From Bacteroidales bacterium (GTDB lineage Bacteria; Bacteroidota; Bacteroidia; Bacteroidales; F082), in contig JAEEQP010000013.1 of assembly GCA_016285355.1 (NCBI GenBank), positions 7,332 through 71,331 on the forward strand: a DNA stretch of 64,000 nucleotides. The letters run 5' to 3'. Both the position numbers and the translations under genes were made by a program. This document shows, piece by piece, positions 7,563 to 16,628 of the stretch (within the stretch, counting starts at the first letter, position 1; the number at the start of each line of letters is the position of its first letter). A model generated the notes under the pieces. The model was not told the DNA's origin, ran no database searches, and was given only the letters and a program-made list of their open reading frames with translations.

Positions 7563-9464
7563 TCATCTAAATAAAGAATCGTTTGCTAAGGTCCTTAAAG
7601 TAACCGAAAGTGTATTTTCTTCTCCAAAAATCTTTTTCAGCTTGCCATTGCGTTCAATGACGGTATTGTAGGCACGCTGCATCAAGGCAGCAATATCAGC
7701 ATCGGTTAGGCCAAGCAAATAGAGGCAGCAATAGTCTAAGTCGCTGTTGGTAAGCTCAGGATAGACCTTCTTGAGACGAACCGTAAACTGTCTGAAATGA
7801 CGGTCGACGGCCAAACGTAATTCTAGTAGTTGTTGCTTGTTCAAAGCGGAATCCTTATAGATGATATAATCAATTTTCGATTTGAACTGCCCTTCGTTCA
7901 CTCTTTCTATGATGAGACGGCATATAGGTTCTTCATCGAATGATGAAGCCATTACAGATTTTGCAGCCAAGTCATCTAATTGTTTGATTTGATCTTTCAG
8001 TTCTCGTACTTCTTGGTTGCTTCTTTTTAGTCGACCAGATATGGCGGCCTGTTTCACGCGGTGAGCCCGATGTGCCGCTTCCATGGCCTCTTCATGGCGT
8101 TTGCTCTCCGTCTCCAACTTTTGTTGGGCTTCCGCATCTTGCTCAGCCAATTTCCTCTTGTTCCTTCTCCTTATTATCATAATAACAATAACAGCCATTA
8201 AAAAAGCTATTGGGACAAGAACTTTGACAGTTCTCAGAACCGCATCATGTTTCTCTTGAGCAGCTTTCTTTTCTTGTTTTTGGCTTATATGGCTTTGGAA
8301 CAAATTATCAAGTTGGGAGACCAAAGCCTTGTTTTGGCTTTCAGTTTTTACATGATTGGCCAAAAACCGCACACATTCATCCGATTTCTCTTTGTTATCA
8401 AGACTATCGTATATAATCCGTAAATAATCAGCTGCTTGTATTTGAATAATCACGTTTTCTTTGTTTTCAAACACAGGTGCTAAATAGAGCAAAGCGGAAT
8501 CATACATCATTTCCTTGAAAAAGATGCCGCCGATAATCAGACAACGTAGCAAATACTCGTTTTCGCTATCTACTTGTGCTTGAACTTGTCTTAATGTATT
8601 CAGTGACTGTTCAACGCCGTTTCCTAACTGATAGTCACAAAGCGCTTTTGTTGAGACCAAATCTCTGAACAAAAGCCCGTTGTTATTTGGCAATTCACGT
8701 ATTGCACTCTCGTAATAGTCACTTGCCTTAGCTTTTTTTCCGATTTTGTCATACTGCTTCCCTAAACGATAAAGAATATTGGAAACACCTTGCGGGGAGG
8801 TAGGCTCTATTTTACAGAAAACGAGGGCGTTCTCATAGCTATCAATGGCAGGTTCCATCATAAATTGTTCAGAAAACATTTCCCCAAGACGACCGTATGT
8901 TAAGGCCATAAACCTCGCCTTATGTCCCACCAAATCCTTCTCCCCGAAATGGTTTTCAATCACCTCCAAGGTTTTCAGGTATTCGGCGCAGGCGGGCACG
9001 AGGCTGTCGTTTTCGTAATAGCCTACACCATTAATATAATGGGCGCGGGCATCTAAAAACGCAATGCGATTGGACGGCCCTTCGACGCTTCGACCATGCT
9101 CAGCGACCGCAGGCTCAGAGACCTGCGATATACTATCGAAATACGCCACGGCCTGCAACAATTCCGCGCGGTTGACTTGGGCATAATCGTTCTTGTATAA
9201 CAATTCGGATAACAATAGGTTGGCGTAATGGCGGTTGTAGGCCGAGGCGGTGGAGACGCAAAAATTTGCGTCTCCACAGGTGTCAAAATATGGCAGGAGA
9301 CAGGCCAAAGCGCTGTCGGGCTGGTGCCACATGAGACTGTCGATAGCCAATAATTCGGCAGTCGGCCCTTCGACAGGCTCAGGGACCTTCGCTCTTTGTG
9401 TGCAAGCGGCCACCGCCAACAGCCCCATCAGCAGCATTCCTATGAAATGTTTCCTCCGAACCAT
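7563..9464 (-). CDS. TPR-repeat sensor lipoprotein with membrane helix and HTH-like C-terminus
   Basis: The start is placed at ATG 9462-9464 (633 aa). An upstream in-frame ATG exists, but it lies beyond the -7 element TATTTTTG at 9491-9498 (minus). The protein begins with a lipoprotein-like signal (lipobox LAVAAC). TPR-like helical repeats follow to about residue 400, then a membrane helix at about 413-433, a coiled coil, and a C-terminal helical domain (DLDYCCLYLLGLTDADIAALMQ) of the LuxR-like type. This layout is common in Bacteroidota and is taken as a one-component envelope-to-cytoplasm sensor. Three palindromic elements are inserted in frame near the N-terminus (9076-9123, 9250-9277, 9364-9387). 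Confidence 0.8.
   Translation of the reverse strand: MVRRKHFIGMLLMGLLAVAACTQRAKVPEPVEGPTAELLAIDSLMWHQPDSALACLLPYFDTCGDANFCVSTASAYNRHYANLLLSELLYKNDYAQVNRAELLQAVAYFDSISQVSEPAVAEHGRSVEGPSNRIAFLDARAHYINGVGYYENDSLVPACAEYLKTLEVIENHFGEKDLVGHKARFMALTYGRLGEMFSEQFMMEPAIDSYENALVFCKIEPTSPQGVSNILYRLGKQYDKIGKKAKASDYYESAIRELPNNNGLLFRDLVSTKALCDYQLGNGVEQSLNTLRQVQAQVDSENEYLLRCLIIGGIFFKEMMYDSALLYLAPVFENKENVIIQIQAADYLRIIYDSLDNKEKSDECVRFLANHVKTESQNKALVSQLDNLFQSHISQKQEKKAAQEKHDAVLRTVKVLVPIAFLMAVIVIMIIRRRNKRKLAEQDAEAQQKLETESKRHEEAMEAAHRAHRVKQAAISGRLKRSNQEVRELKDQIKQLDDLAAKSVMASSFDEEPICRLIIERVNEGQFKSKIDYIIYKDSALNKQQLLELRLAVDRHFRQFTVRLKKVYPELTNSDLDYCCLYLLGLTDADIAALMQRAYNTVIERNGKLKKIFGEENTLSVTLRTLANDSLFR
9076..9123. 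repeat. in-frame palindromic element, doubled variant
   Basis: This begins GGCCCTTCGACGCTTCGACC and ends GCAGGCTCAGAGACC. It is a longer, partly duplicated version of the 24-nt element at 9364-9387. It lies inside the TPR lipoprotein gene and encodes EPAVAEHGRSVEGP there, without breaking the frame. Confidence 0.7.
9250..9277. repeat. perfect 13-bp-arm palindrome inside the TPR gene
   Basis: GTGGAGACGCAAA is followed by two A residues and its exact reverse complement TTTGCGTCTCCAC. It lies in frame in the TPR gene, encoding CGDANFCVST. It is unrelated in sequence to the GGCCCTTCGAC family on either side. Confidence 0.85.
9364..9387. repeat. in-frame 24-nt palindromic element (GGCCCTTCGAC family)
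   Basis: The sequence starts GGCCCTTCGACAGG and ends CTCAGGGACC. It is the exact reverse complement of the element at 60706-60729. In the TPR gene it encodes VPEPVEGP just after the lipobox. Confidence 0.8.
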
Positions 9465-9490
9465 AGTCGCCTTAAAGAATAAATTCCCTG

Positions 9491-9498
9491 CAAAAATA
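9491..9498 (-). promoter_or_regulatory. -7 element of the TPR gene
   Basis: TATTTTTG on the minus strand fits TAnnTTTG, 26 bp before the chosen ATG. On the plus strand a weaker TATCTTCG (9530-9537) faces the gene starting at 9556. Confidence 0.5.
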
Positions 9499-9555
9499 AA
9501 AAAAATAATTCCGCGTTTGCAATTTGTAGTATCTTCGCCACCTAAATCACAAAGA

Positions 9556-10332
9556 GTGAAACGCCTGCTTTTCATATTAGCCTTAGTATCGTGTTGCCTC
9601 GCCGCTGTCGCGCAAAGCCATGACGACGACAAGCGCGTGGACTTCTATGGCTATGTGGTAACTGCGGATAGCCTCCGCCCCATACGTAACACACACGTCA
9701 TCAGCAAATTGGCGCATTGTGGCACTATCACCGACCGACAAGGCAAGTTCCACATCCAGACACGGCAAATTGACACACTTTGGGTGAGTTGTATCGGTTA
9801 TTCGCGCCGTCTCATCGCCCTCGATTCCACCCTCACTTCTTCCGATACACTCGTCATCCGGCTGTATCCTGAAACCGTCACACTGAGGGAAGTGACTGTG
9901 TTGCCTTTCACCAATTACGAGACTTTCAAGGAGATGCTCATCACCATGCCGAGCATCAAAACCTATGACGAAATCGAGCGGCTCAACGACGACCTCGACG
10001 AGCTTTGGCTGAGTCGTGTGCCTGTAGGCAATGGCAAGCCTACCATCACCGCCAACCCTATACAATACCTTTATGACAAATATAACGCCTCGGCCCGCCG
10101 TCAAGCCACCTTGTTGCGCAACCGACGCATGTACAACGAGGTACTGCGCGAACAAGGCCGTACCGACGAACTCCTCCCCGACTCTTTGGACTTCGCCATC
10201 GACTACAAGATGTATGAACTCGACGAAGTCGCCGAAGCCAAGAAAAACAAGAATGAATTTGACACAACAAACGTGGTGGGGAAAGCCAAGCCGATGGTTC
10301 CGAGAAGAAAATATATCAAGTGGGGAAATTAA
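9556..10332 (+). CDS. secreted carboxypeptidase-regulatory-like domain protein
   Basis: A GTG at 9556-9558 gives 258 aa beginning with a clean signal peptide (KRLLFILALVSCCLAAVAQ). Starting further upstream would run antisense into the TPR gene. Residues 25-105 form a CarboxypepD_reg-like beta-sandwich: VDFYGYVVTADSLRPIRNTHV, then GTITDRQGKFHI, LWVSCIGY and the TVTLREVTVLP strand seen in TonB-dependent-receptor N-termini and related proteins. The remainder is helical and charged, ending KPMVPRRKYIKWGN. It probably sits in the periplasm. No catalytic residue is apparent. It is followed 9 bp later by comF. Confidence 0.75.
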   Translation: MKRLLFILALVSCCLAAVAQSHDDDKRVDFYGYVVTADSLRPIRNTHVISKLAHCGTITDRQGKFHIQTRQIDTLWVSCIGYSRRLIALDSTLTSSDTLVIRLYPETVTLREVTVLPFTNYETFKEMLITMPSIKTYDEIERLNDDLDELWLSRVPVGNGKPTITANPIQYLYDKYNASARRQATLLRNRRMYNEVLREQGRTDELLPDSLDFAIDYKMYELDEVAEAKKNKNEFDTTNVVGKAKPMVPRRKYIKWGN

Positions 10333-10341
10333 GACAAGACT

Positions 10342-11040
10342 ATGACCTTCCGTGACTGGCTCAATAGCATCCTCAACCTGTTTTATCCTCGCGTGTGCGC
10401 TGCCTGCGGAGAGGCTTTGCTGAAGGATGAAGAAACCGTTTGCCTGAAATGCCGCTATCTCCTGCCCAAAACTGGCTATGAACTCAACCCAGACAATCCT
10501 TTGGCGCAAACCTTTTATGGAAGGGTCAAATTCCATGCAGTCACGGCTTGTTTTTTCTTTGCCAAGTCGGGCAAGGTGCAACACCTCATCCACGAGCTGA
10601 AATACAAAGGCAACAAGGAAGCAGGCATTTTCCTCGGCCAACAATTGGGCGAGAGTATCAAGGAAGCACCCTTGTTTCAAGGCATTGACTATCTGATTCC
10701 TGTACCCTTGCATCCCAAACGTGAAAAACAACGCGGCTACAACCAGAGCCTGATGATTGCAAAAGGCATCAATGAGGTGACTGGCATTCCAATAGGCGAC
10801 AAATTCCTTGTCAGGGGCATTTATACCGAAACACAAACCCACAAGACGGCTGAGCAACGTTTCAAGAATGTAAAGGACATTTTTGAAGTTCGCTTCGCGG
10901 ACGAACTACAAGGAAAGCACGTCCTCCTTATCGACGACGTGCTTACTACAGGCGCCACCTTGGAATCTTGCGCGCACCAATTGGAGGGCATTCCTGGGAT
11001 TGTGATTAGCGCGGCTACAGCGGCTTGCGCTGGGAATTAG
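10342..11040 (+). CDS. comF: ComF family phosphoribosyltransferase-like protein
   Basis: A 232-aa cytosolic protein. The N-terminal zinc-ribbon double-zipper has pairs CAAC (about residues 17-20) and CLKC (34-37). The C-terminal type I phosphoribosyltransferase domain contains IPVPLHPKREKQRGYNQS and the PRPP loop LLIDDVLTTGAT near residue 195. The length and order match ComF/GntX, linked to DNA uptake and recombination in competent bacteria but of unknown activity in Bacteroidota. It is probably co-transcribed with the secreted protein ending 9 bp upstream. Confidence 0.9.
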   Translation: MTFRDWLNSILNLFYPRVCAACGEALLKDEETVCLKCRYLLPKTGYELNPDNPLAQTFYGRVKFHAVTACFFFAKSGKVQHLIHELKYKGNKEAGIFLGQQLGESIKEAPLFQGIDYLIPVPLHPKREKQRGYNQSLMIAKGINEVTGIPIGDKFLVRGIYTETQTHKTAEQRFKNVKDIFEVRFADELQGKHVLLIDDVLTTGATLESCAHQLEGIPGIVISAATAACAGN

Positions 11041-11050
11041 ACACGCTTTG

Positions 11051-11137
11051 CGTCATTGCGAGGAGGAACGACGAAGCAATCCAGAGACAATTAGCAAAAA
11101 CTAATGCCTGGATTGCTTCGCTTCGCTCGCAATGACG
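11051..11137. repeat. CGTCATTGCGAGG-family inverted repeat
   Basis: The arm at 11051-11084 begins CGTCATTGCGAGG and contains ACGACGAAGCAATCC. The arm at 11108-11137 is its near reverse complement (GGATTGCTTCG, then CTCGCAATGACG). It forms a long hairpin between the convergent comF and buk genes. Other copies or fragments are at 12271-12346, 28616-28634 and 44399-44460. Confidence 0.85.
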
Positions 11138-11154
11138 TAAACCGTCAATAATGC

Positions 11155-12228
11155 TTACTTGTAAATCTTCACATCGGTCTCTCCATTGAGAACCATGAGG
11201 CCATTGAACGCCAAAGCCTTCATCTCGTCTTCGCCAGGATAGACATACACGGGGGCAATCTTCTCCACATGACTCTTCACCAAAGCGCAGAAGCCCTTGT
11301 CGTAGGCCATGCCGCCCGTGAGGAAGATGGCATCAACGTCCATGCTCATGGCCGAAGCAGCGAGACCGCCGACTTCCTTGGCCACTTGATAGGCCATAGC
11401 CTTATAGACCTTTTCCCATTCCTTGTTGCCAGCCTTCACGGCGTTCTCCACTTCGAGGGCATCGTTGGTGCCGAGGTAAGCGACAAAGCCGCCTTTACCT
11501 TTCAGCATCTGGCCGATTTCCTTCTTGGTGTACTTGCCGCTGAAGCAAGCATCAACGAGGAAGCCTGCAGGCAGGGAACCAGCGCGTTCGGGGGTGAAGG
11601 GGCCGTCTCCGTTTAAGGCGTTGTTCGTATCGACCACGCGGCCTTTCTTGTGGGCGCTGACCGAGATGCCACCACCGAGGTGGATGGCGATGATGTTCAT
11701 GTCCTCATACTTGCGACCGAGGTCTTTCGCTAACTGGCGAGCAATGATCTTCTGGTTCAAGGCATGGAAGATGGAGATACGCGGGAAGAGCGGGTGACCC
11801 GAATAGCGTGCCACTTCGTCCATCTCGTCGACCACGACGGGGTCGGCGATGTAAGCCTTCACGCCGAGTTCCTTGGCGATGTCGTTGGCAATCAAGCCAC
11901 CTAGGTTGGAGGCGTGTTCTCCGTTGTAGCCTTCGTTAAGGTCCTTGATCATGAGTTCGTTCACTTCGTAGACACCCGAGACGAGCGGACGGAGCAAACC
12001 ACCACGACCCACGACGCAAGCCATTTCGCTCAAGTCGACGCCCGCTTCCTTCAGCTCGCGCTTGATGGCTTCGGTGCGGAAGGGCTTCTGGTCGGAGATG
12101 TGCTCATATTTTGCGACCTCCTCGGCGCTGTGCTTGAGGTTCTTCTTGAAGACTTGTTCCTCCCCATCAAAGACGGCGATTTTCGTCGAGGTGGAACCGG
12201 GATTTATGGTTAATATTTTGTGTGACAT
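11155..12228 (-). CDS. buk: butyrate kinase
   Basis: A 357-aa enzyme of the acetate/butyrate kinase fold: NPGSTSTKIAVF at residues 8-19, VVGRGGLLRP, the IHLGGGISV phosphate loop, and LTGGMAYDK near the C-terminus. The length and the GRGGL and HLGGG motifs are those of butyrate kinase rather than acetate kinase. It converts butyryl phosphate and ADP to butyrate and ATP. It lies downstream of ptb on the same strand, but a palindromic repeat (12271-12346) separates them by 133 bp. Another repeat of the same family follows the gene. Confidence 0.92.
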   Translation of the reverse strand: MSHKILTINPGSTSTKIAVFDGEEQVFKKNLKHSAEEVAKYEHISDQKPFRTEAIKRELKEAGVDLSEMACVVGRGGLLRPLVSGVYEVNELMIKDLNEGYNGEHASNLGGLIANDIAKELGVKAYIADPVVVDEMDEVARYSGHPLFPRISIFHALNQKIIARQLAKDLGRKYEDMNIIAIHLGGGISVSAHKKGRVVDTNNALNGDGPFTPERAGSLPAGFLVDACFSGKYTKKEIGQMLKGKGGFVAYLGTNDALEVENAVKAGNKEWEKVYKAMAYQVAKEVGGLAASAMSMDVDAIFLTGGMAYDKGFCALVKSHVEKIAPVYVYPGEDEMKALAFNGLMVLNGETDVKIYK

Positions 12229-12270
12229 GATGTTTATTTATGTTGTTATTGTGATGTCTTCTGTCGCTTT

Positions 12271-12346
12271 GCGTCATTGCGAAGAGGAACGACGAAGCAA
12301 TCCTGAGGTTTTGTTTTCTGGACTGCTTCGTGCCTCGCAGTGACGC
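12271..12346. repeat. CGTCATTGCGAGG-family inverted repeat
   Basis: The left arm (12271-12303) is GCGTCATTGCGAAG plus ACGACGAAGCAATCC. The right arm (12320-12346) is GGACTGCTTCG plus CTCGCAGTGACGC. Paired substitutions keep several arm positions complementary. It lies between ptb and buk. Confidence 0.8.
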
Positions 12347-12361
12347 GAAGCGTGTCCAAAA

Positions 12362-13264
12362 TTACGCCAACATTGCTGCAAGGGCAATGGAATACAATTT
12401 CGTTTTCGACGTGTCGCCGCGCGAGCTGAGCACGCAAGGCACCTTGGCGCCCATCAGCATGGCACCAATTTCGCTCTTGTCGAACTTCGAGCAACACTTG
12501 TAGAACACGTTAGAAGCCTCAAGGTTGGGGAACACGAGACAGTCGGCGTCGCCAGCCACAGGACTCTTCATGCCCTTGATGGCAGCGGTCTCGGCATCCA
12601 AAGCGAGGTCGAGGCTGATAGGACCTTCCACCATGCAACCCTTGATTTGGCCACGCTCAGCCATCTTGGCGATGATGGCGGCATCGACACAGGCGGGAAT
12701 GCCGGCACTCATCTGCTCGGTGGCGGTCACCAAGGCGACCTTCGGGCATTCAACACCAAGTTTCTTGGCCACGGTGGTGACATACTTCAGCAGCTGTTGT
12801 TTCTGCTTGATGTCAGGCAGCGGGATGATGGCGCAGTCGGAGGCAACCATCAGCTTGTGGTAGTTCGGGTTCTCGATGACGGCGACATGGGCCAGCGTCA
12901 CGTTGGGCGGGCAAAGGCCGCGTTCCTTGTTGAGAATGGCGCGCATGTACTTGTCGGTGGGAAGCAAGCCCTTCATCAGGATGTCGGCTTCGCCGGCGTT
13001 GATGAGGTCGCAGGCCTTGGCGGCGGCTTTCACGTCTTCGGGCTCGTGGATGATGCGGAAGTTGGCCATGTCGATGCCTTCGGCCTTGCACACTTCGGCA
13101 ATCACTTTCTCGTCACCCATGAGGGTGGCGTCGATGAGACCTTCCTTAACGGCAGCGTTCACTGCACAGATGGTGTGGTCGTCGTTGGCGTAAGCGGCCA
13201 CAAGGCGTTTCTTCGGTTTGCTGCGCAAAACCTCGAACATTTGTTCTAATTTTCTGATTTCCAT
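12362..13264 (-). CDS. ptb: phosphate butyryltransferase
   Basis: A 300-aa protein of the PTA/PTB family: AGEADILMKGLLPTDKYMRAIL, PNVTLAHVAVIENP, CAIIPLPDIKQK, and the C-terminal VPCVLSSRGDTSKTKLYSIALA all match phosphotransbutyrylases. It interconverts butyryl-CoA and butyryl phosphate, feeding butyrate kinase downstream for ATP-yielding butyrate production. The -7 element TATTTTTG at 13308-13315 (minus) lies 43 bp upstream of the ATG. Confidence 0.92.
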   Translation of the reverse strand: MEIRKLEQMFEVLRSKPKKRLVAAYANDDHTICAVNAAVKEGLIDATLMGDEKVIAEVCKAEGIDMANFRIIHEPEDVKAAAKACDLINAGEADILMKGLLPTDKYMRAILNKERGLCPPNVTLAHVAVIENPNYHKLMVASDCAIIPLPDIKQKQQLLKYVTTVAKKLGVECPKVALVTATEQMSAGIPACVDAAIIAKMAERGQIKGCMVEGPISLDLALDAETAAIKGMKSPVAGDADCLVFPNLEASNVFYKCCSKFDKSEIGAMLMGAKVPCVLSSRGDTSKTKLYSIALAAMLA

Positions 13265-13307
13265 ATTACTAAATTTAAAGATTTAAAATTCAAAATTTAA
13301 GATTCCG

Positions 13308-13315
13308 CAAAAATA
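13308..13315 (-). promoter_or_regulatory. -7 element of ptb
   Basis: TATTTTTG on the minus strand, 43 bp before the ptb start, in an AT-rich spacer. Confidence 0.5.
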
Positions 13316-13320
13316 CAAAA

Positions 13321-15798
13321 TCAATAATAAATGATATTCAAGTCCATGCGCTTTTGTTGAAGTTTCTCGATTTCGCGAGGCTTCACCTTGGTGTTGTAAA
13401 CCTTGAGTTGCTTGAGCGAAGTGATGTTCTCCACTGGCGACAGGCTCTTCACATTGGTGTTGTTGACAAACAGATTCTCCAACTTTTGCAGACCCGACAA
13501 AGGCTTCAGCGACTTCACAGGCGTGCCGCTGGCATTCAAAGTCACCAAGTCGTTCATCTTCGAGAGCGGCGAAAAATCATTGATTTGTGTGTTTTCGATA
13601 TTGAGCAATTCAAGCTTTGTACTGCTTTCAATGGGTTCCAAACTGCTGATGGGATTGTTCTGCACGTTGAGTTCCACCAAATAGGCTTTATTGTACAAAG
13701 CATCCAAATCGTGAACGCCTTGATTGTGGATAGTGAGACGTTCTAACCAAACGAAATCCAACAATGGAGCAAGTGAAGTGATGGGCGTTTCAGGCGTTAC
13801 CTCAATCTCCCTCAAATCGATTATCTTTTGAAGTTCGACTGCATTGGGCATCTCGTTTTGGCACGAAACATGGTTTTTCAAAATGCCTTTCCAAGTCTCG
13901 TCAATATCTTCCCACCAGCCTTGCAATTCCCTCGTCTGGTAAATCACGGTGACCTGACGCTGGCCTTCCTTCAGGGCAACCACATCCGAACGACGGATTT
14001 TGGTGCTATCCGCCTCAATGATTTCAATGCTATTGTCATTAATCAAAGGCGTGAGGTCGGTGACCAAGGTATTCATCACATTCAGGGACTTCAAGCTGGT
14101 AAGCTCTTGCAACGGCTTGAGGTCGGAAATGTGGGTGTGCTCGATGTTGAGTGATTCCAAATTGGACAAGCCCTGGATGGGTTGCAAGAATTCGATTTCT
14201 GTATTGGCGATATTGAGTGATTTCAGGTTGGTCAAGCGGCTGACAGGCACCAGATTCTGCATGAACGTGTTGCCCGAAATGTCGAGTTCCTGCATATTGA
14301 TGACCTGATGCAATTGCTCGGTAGTAGGTTCCGATTCAAGTTGTATCTGCTTGGAAAACACGGCTTTCCAGTAAATCGGGAGACCATTCCACCAGTTTCT
14401 CAAGGCTTCTGTGTCATAAATGACCAAGGTAAAGGGATTAATCTTAGTGAAAGCACTTGCCTCTGTGTCGTGAATGCCGGAGTGGTCGCAATAGATTTTA
14501 CTCAAACGACGGTTGCCTTTCAATGGGGAAAGGTCATTAATGGAAGTGTTGGCGCAATAAAACTCACGCAAGTTCTCCAATCCACTCAAAGCCTGCAAGT
14601 TGGTGACGGAAGTACCTGAAATACTGAGACTTTGCAGGTCTTTCAAGCTACTGATGGGCCCAAGGTCGCGAATGGAGGTATTACTGATGTCCAAAGATTT
14701 TAGTTGGGGCAAATCCTGCAAAGCACCGACGTTGGCAATGGATGTTCCGCTCAGATTGAGTGAAGTGAGATTCGGGCAATGCTTCAAATGGTTGATTCGA
14801 TTGACTTGCGTGTTGGCAAGGTTGAGTTTCTGCAAGTTCCTCAAGGAGGCAAGCACATCCAAGTCGTCAACGGTGGTATTGGCCACTTCAAGTTCCTCAA
14901 GGGTGATGTTGTATTTCAAGGTTGAAATATCATCAACCAAAGTGGAATTGGCACGCAATACTTTCAGCTTGTTGAGGTTACGCACAGGTGAAAGGTCTTC
15001 GATGGAGGTTTCCGAAATATCCAACCACGTAAGGTCTGACAATTCGCTAAGGGGATCCAAAGAGATGATTTCACGGATGCCGGAAATATCGACGCGCTGT
15101 TTTTGGGTGACAAGTAGCAGTTTGGCATCAAACTCGGGGAAATCCGCGAGGGTAGTCGTGTCGATTTCGGCCAAAGTAATACTATCGTTGAGCTTGATGT
15201 CTCCACCCAAACGGTTCTTCCAATTCTGCGACAGGCCTTTCCACCAGTTGCGCATCGCTTCTTTTTCATTGATTTTGGTGGTATAGATACTGGCTATCTT
15301 CAGGCTGTTGTTCTGTCGGTCAAGGTTGATTTCGACGAAGCGGTTTTTCACGTCATCAATAGCCTCGTCGGTCACGGTCATGGCGGTCAAATGCCTTGTC
15401 AACGTGACCTTGAAAAAGGTACTGCCATCGTCTCTCGTGTTGTTGGCGATGCTTTGCAGGTCGAGCTTGAAATTGGCCCATTTGAAGAAAAAGTCGATGT
15501 CTTTCAGATAGGCCTGCACGTCTTTATTAATAGGTGTATTGCGGTTCACGTCGAGGTCGTCCTCGATTTGCACCTTGTCATCGATAAAGACTTTACTCCA
15601 GCTTTCCGTGAATACGATTTCCTTTTCCGAGGCCGAAGCGGTGCTGTCGCCGAGAAAGTTCATCGTTTCCTCCAAATACGAAATCATGCCGTTGATTTCG
15701 GCTTCATACTTCGCGACTTCGTCTTTGGAAAGCTTCTGGGCCTGAACACCAAAAGCCAAGCCAAACAACAATAGGGAGAGAATGGTAATCTTTTTCAT
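13321..15798 (-). CDS. secreted leucine-rich-repeat protein with three cap+LRR modules
   Basis: An 825-aa protein with a signal peptide ending GVQAQ. After a 140-residue N-terminal domain there are three modules, each opening with a Trp-rich helical cap (AMRNWWKGLSQNWK, ALRNWWNGLPIYWK, LQGWWEDIDETWK). Each cap is followed by a run of internalin-type 22-residue LRRs with the LxxLxxLxxLdIsnTxI pattern, for example LTSLNLSGTSIANV. The modules have about 9, 5 and 6 repeats. It probably binds protein or glycan at the cell surface or in the periplasm. It is the last gene of a four-gene operon whose genes all overlap by 4 bp. Confidence 0.85.
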   Translation of the reverse strand: MKKITILSLLLFGLAFGVQAQKLSKDEVAKYEAEINGMISYLEETMNFLGDSTASASEKEIVFTESWSKVFIDDKVQIEDDLDVNRNTPINKDVQAYLKDIDFFFKWANFKLDLQSIANNTRDDGSTFFKVTLTRHLTAMTVTDEAIDDVKNRFVEINLDRQNNSLKIASIYTTKINEKEAMRNWWKGLSQNWKNRLGGDIKLNDSITLAEIDTTTLADFPEFDAKLLLVTQKQRVDISGIREIISLDPLSELSDLTWLDISETSIEDLSPVRNLNKLKVLRANSTLVDDISTLKYNITLEELEVANTTVDDLDVLASLRNLQKLNLANTQVNRINHLKHCPNLTSLNLSGTSIANVGALQDLPQLKSLDISNTSIRDLGPISSLKDLQSLSISGTSVTNLQALSGLENLREFYCANTSINDLSPLKGNRRLSKIYCDHSGIHDTEASAFTKINPFTLVIYDTEALRNWWNGLPIYWKAVFSKQIQLESEPTTEQLHQVINMQELDISGNTFMQNLVPVSRLTNLKSLNIANTEIEFLQPIQGLSNLESLNIEHTHISDLKPLQELTSLKSLNVMNTLVTDLTPLINDNSIEIIEADSTKIRRSDVVALKEGQRQVTVIYQTRELQGWWEDIDETWKGILKNHVSCQNEMPNAVELQKIIDLREIEVTPETPITSLAPLLDFVWLERLTIHNQGVHDLDALYNKAYLVELNVQNNPISSLEPIESSTKLELLNIENTQINDFSPLSKMNDLVTLNASGTPVKSLKPLSGLQKLENLFVNNTNVKSLSPVENITSLKQLKVYNTKVKPREIEKLQQKRMDLNIIYY

Positions 15799-16628
15799 GG
15801 TTGATAAAATTTAATGACGTTGGATTTTTCCTTTTCAGGCATGTAGATGACATTCGACATGAGCCAGCCGGAATTGAGGCCCGAGCGGTTGAACCACGAC
15901 ACTTCAAAATACCAGTCCTTGATTTGCAGGACATGGAACTTGACGCCGTCGACGTGTTGAAACACGAGTTTGCCCTGCTTGATTTCGTAGAAAAACAGGG
16001 TCAGATAATCAGGTTGAAAATCTTTTGAGGCGTAATATTCTATGATTTCAGGATCTTGGAAGGCCTTATAGATGTTCATGAAGTCGAGTTCGTGACTCAT
16101 AGGATGCAGGAAGTGCTTCTCCTTTTCAGCCATCTCGCCAGTGGGGAAAAGCTTGTTGAACTCGGAGCAATACACATTGGTAATCACCCATTTCGAGCCT
16201 AAGCCCTCCTCCTCAACGGCCAAAAAGAGCATCACTTTGACCTCATTACCATAGTACTTGAAAGTACACGACACTTCGGAATACCATCTTCCGCCGAGGA
16301 AAGTCATGTAGGTGGAGTCGCCTTTGGTGACATCCTCGATAAAATAGCGTTGCAACTCGGTTTGGGTACCGTATTTTTCCTGGTCGAAAAGGATGGGCAG
16401 CGACTTGCGGCGCATCTTGTTGCTGCGATAATTAGGGTCTTTCGGGTTGAGCTGGTTACCGAATTGGTCTTCCTCGTAATTGAAGCGGCGCATGAACTGA
16501 CCCATCTGCTTGGTCATCGCATAGAGTTCAGTTTCGTCCATCTTAAAATCGCCAATCGTCTGACCTGCAACAGGCCAGACGAAGGCGATAGTTAGTGCCA
16601 GAAGGATGATATTTCTGACTATTTTCAT
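15795..16628 (-). CDS. secreted protein of unknown function
   Basis: A 277-aa protein with a signal peptide (MKIVRNIILLALTIAFVWPVAGQ). It has a mixed alpha/beta composition with many aromatic residues and one mid-region repeat-like strand pattern (STYMTFLGGRWYSEVSC). There is no membrane helix after the signal and no catalytic motif that I recognise. Its ATG overlaps the stop of the upstream gene, and its own stop overlaps the LRR gene start, so the products are likely made in fixed ratio and may act together. Confidence 0.7.
   Translation of the reverse strand: MKIVRNIILLALTIAFVWPVAGQTIGDFKMDETELYAMTKQMGQFMRRFNYEEDQFGNQLNPKDPNYRSNKMRRKSLPILFDQEKYGTQTELQRYFIEDVTKGDSTYMTFLGGRWYSEVSCTFKYYGNEVKVMLFLAVEEEGLGSKWVITNVYCSEFNKLFPTGEMAEKEKHFLHPMSHELDFMNIYKAFQDPEIIEYYASKDFQPDYLTLFFYEIKQGKLVFQHVDGVKFHVLQIKDWYFEVSWFNRSGLNSGWLMSNVIYMPEKEKSNVIKFYQP

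Noticed and set aside
9583..10857. 424-codon minus-strand ORF covering the secreted protein and comF
   Set aside because: It is antisense to two well-supported genes (signal peptide; ComF motifs) and shows no domain or promoter.
12647..13249. 200-codon plus-strand ORF
   Set aside because: It is antisense to ptb and has the Gly/Val/His bias of a shadow frame.
14600..15286. 228-codon plus-strand ORF
   Set aside because: It is antisense to the LRR repeats and owes its Ser/Leu bias to the repeat codons.
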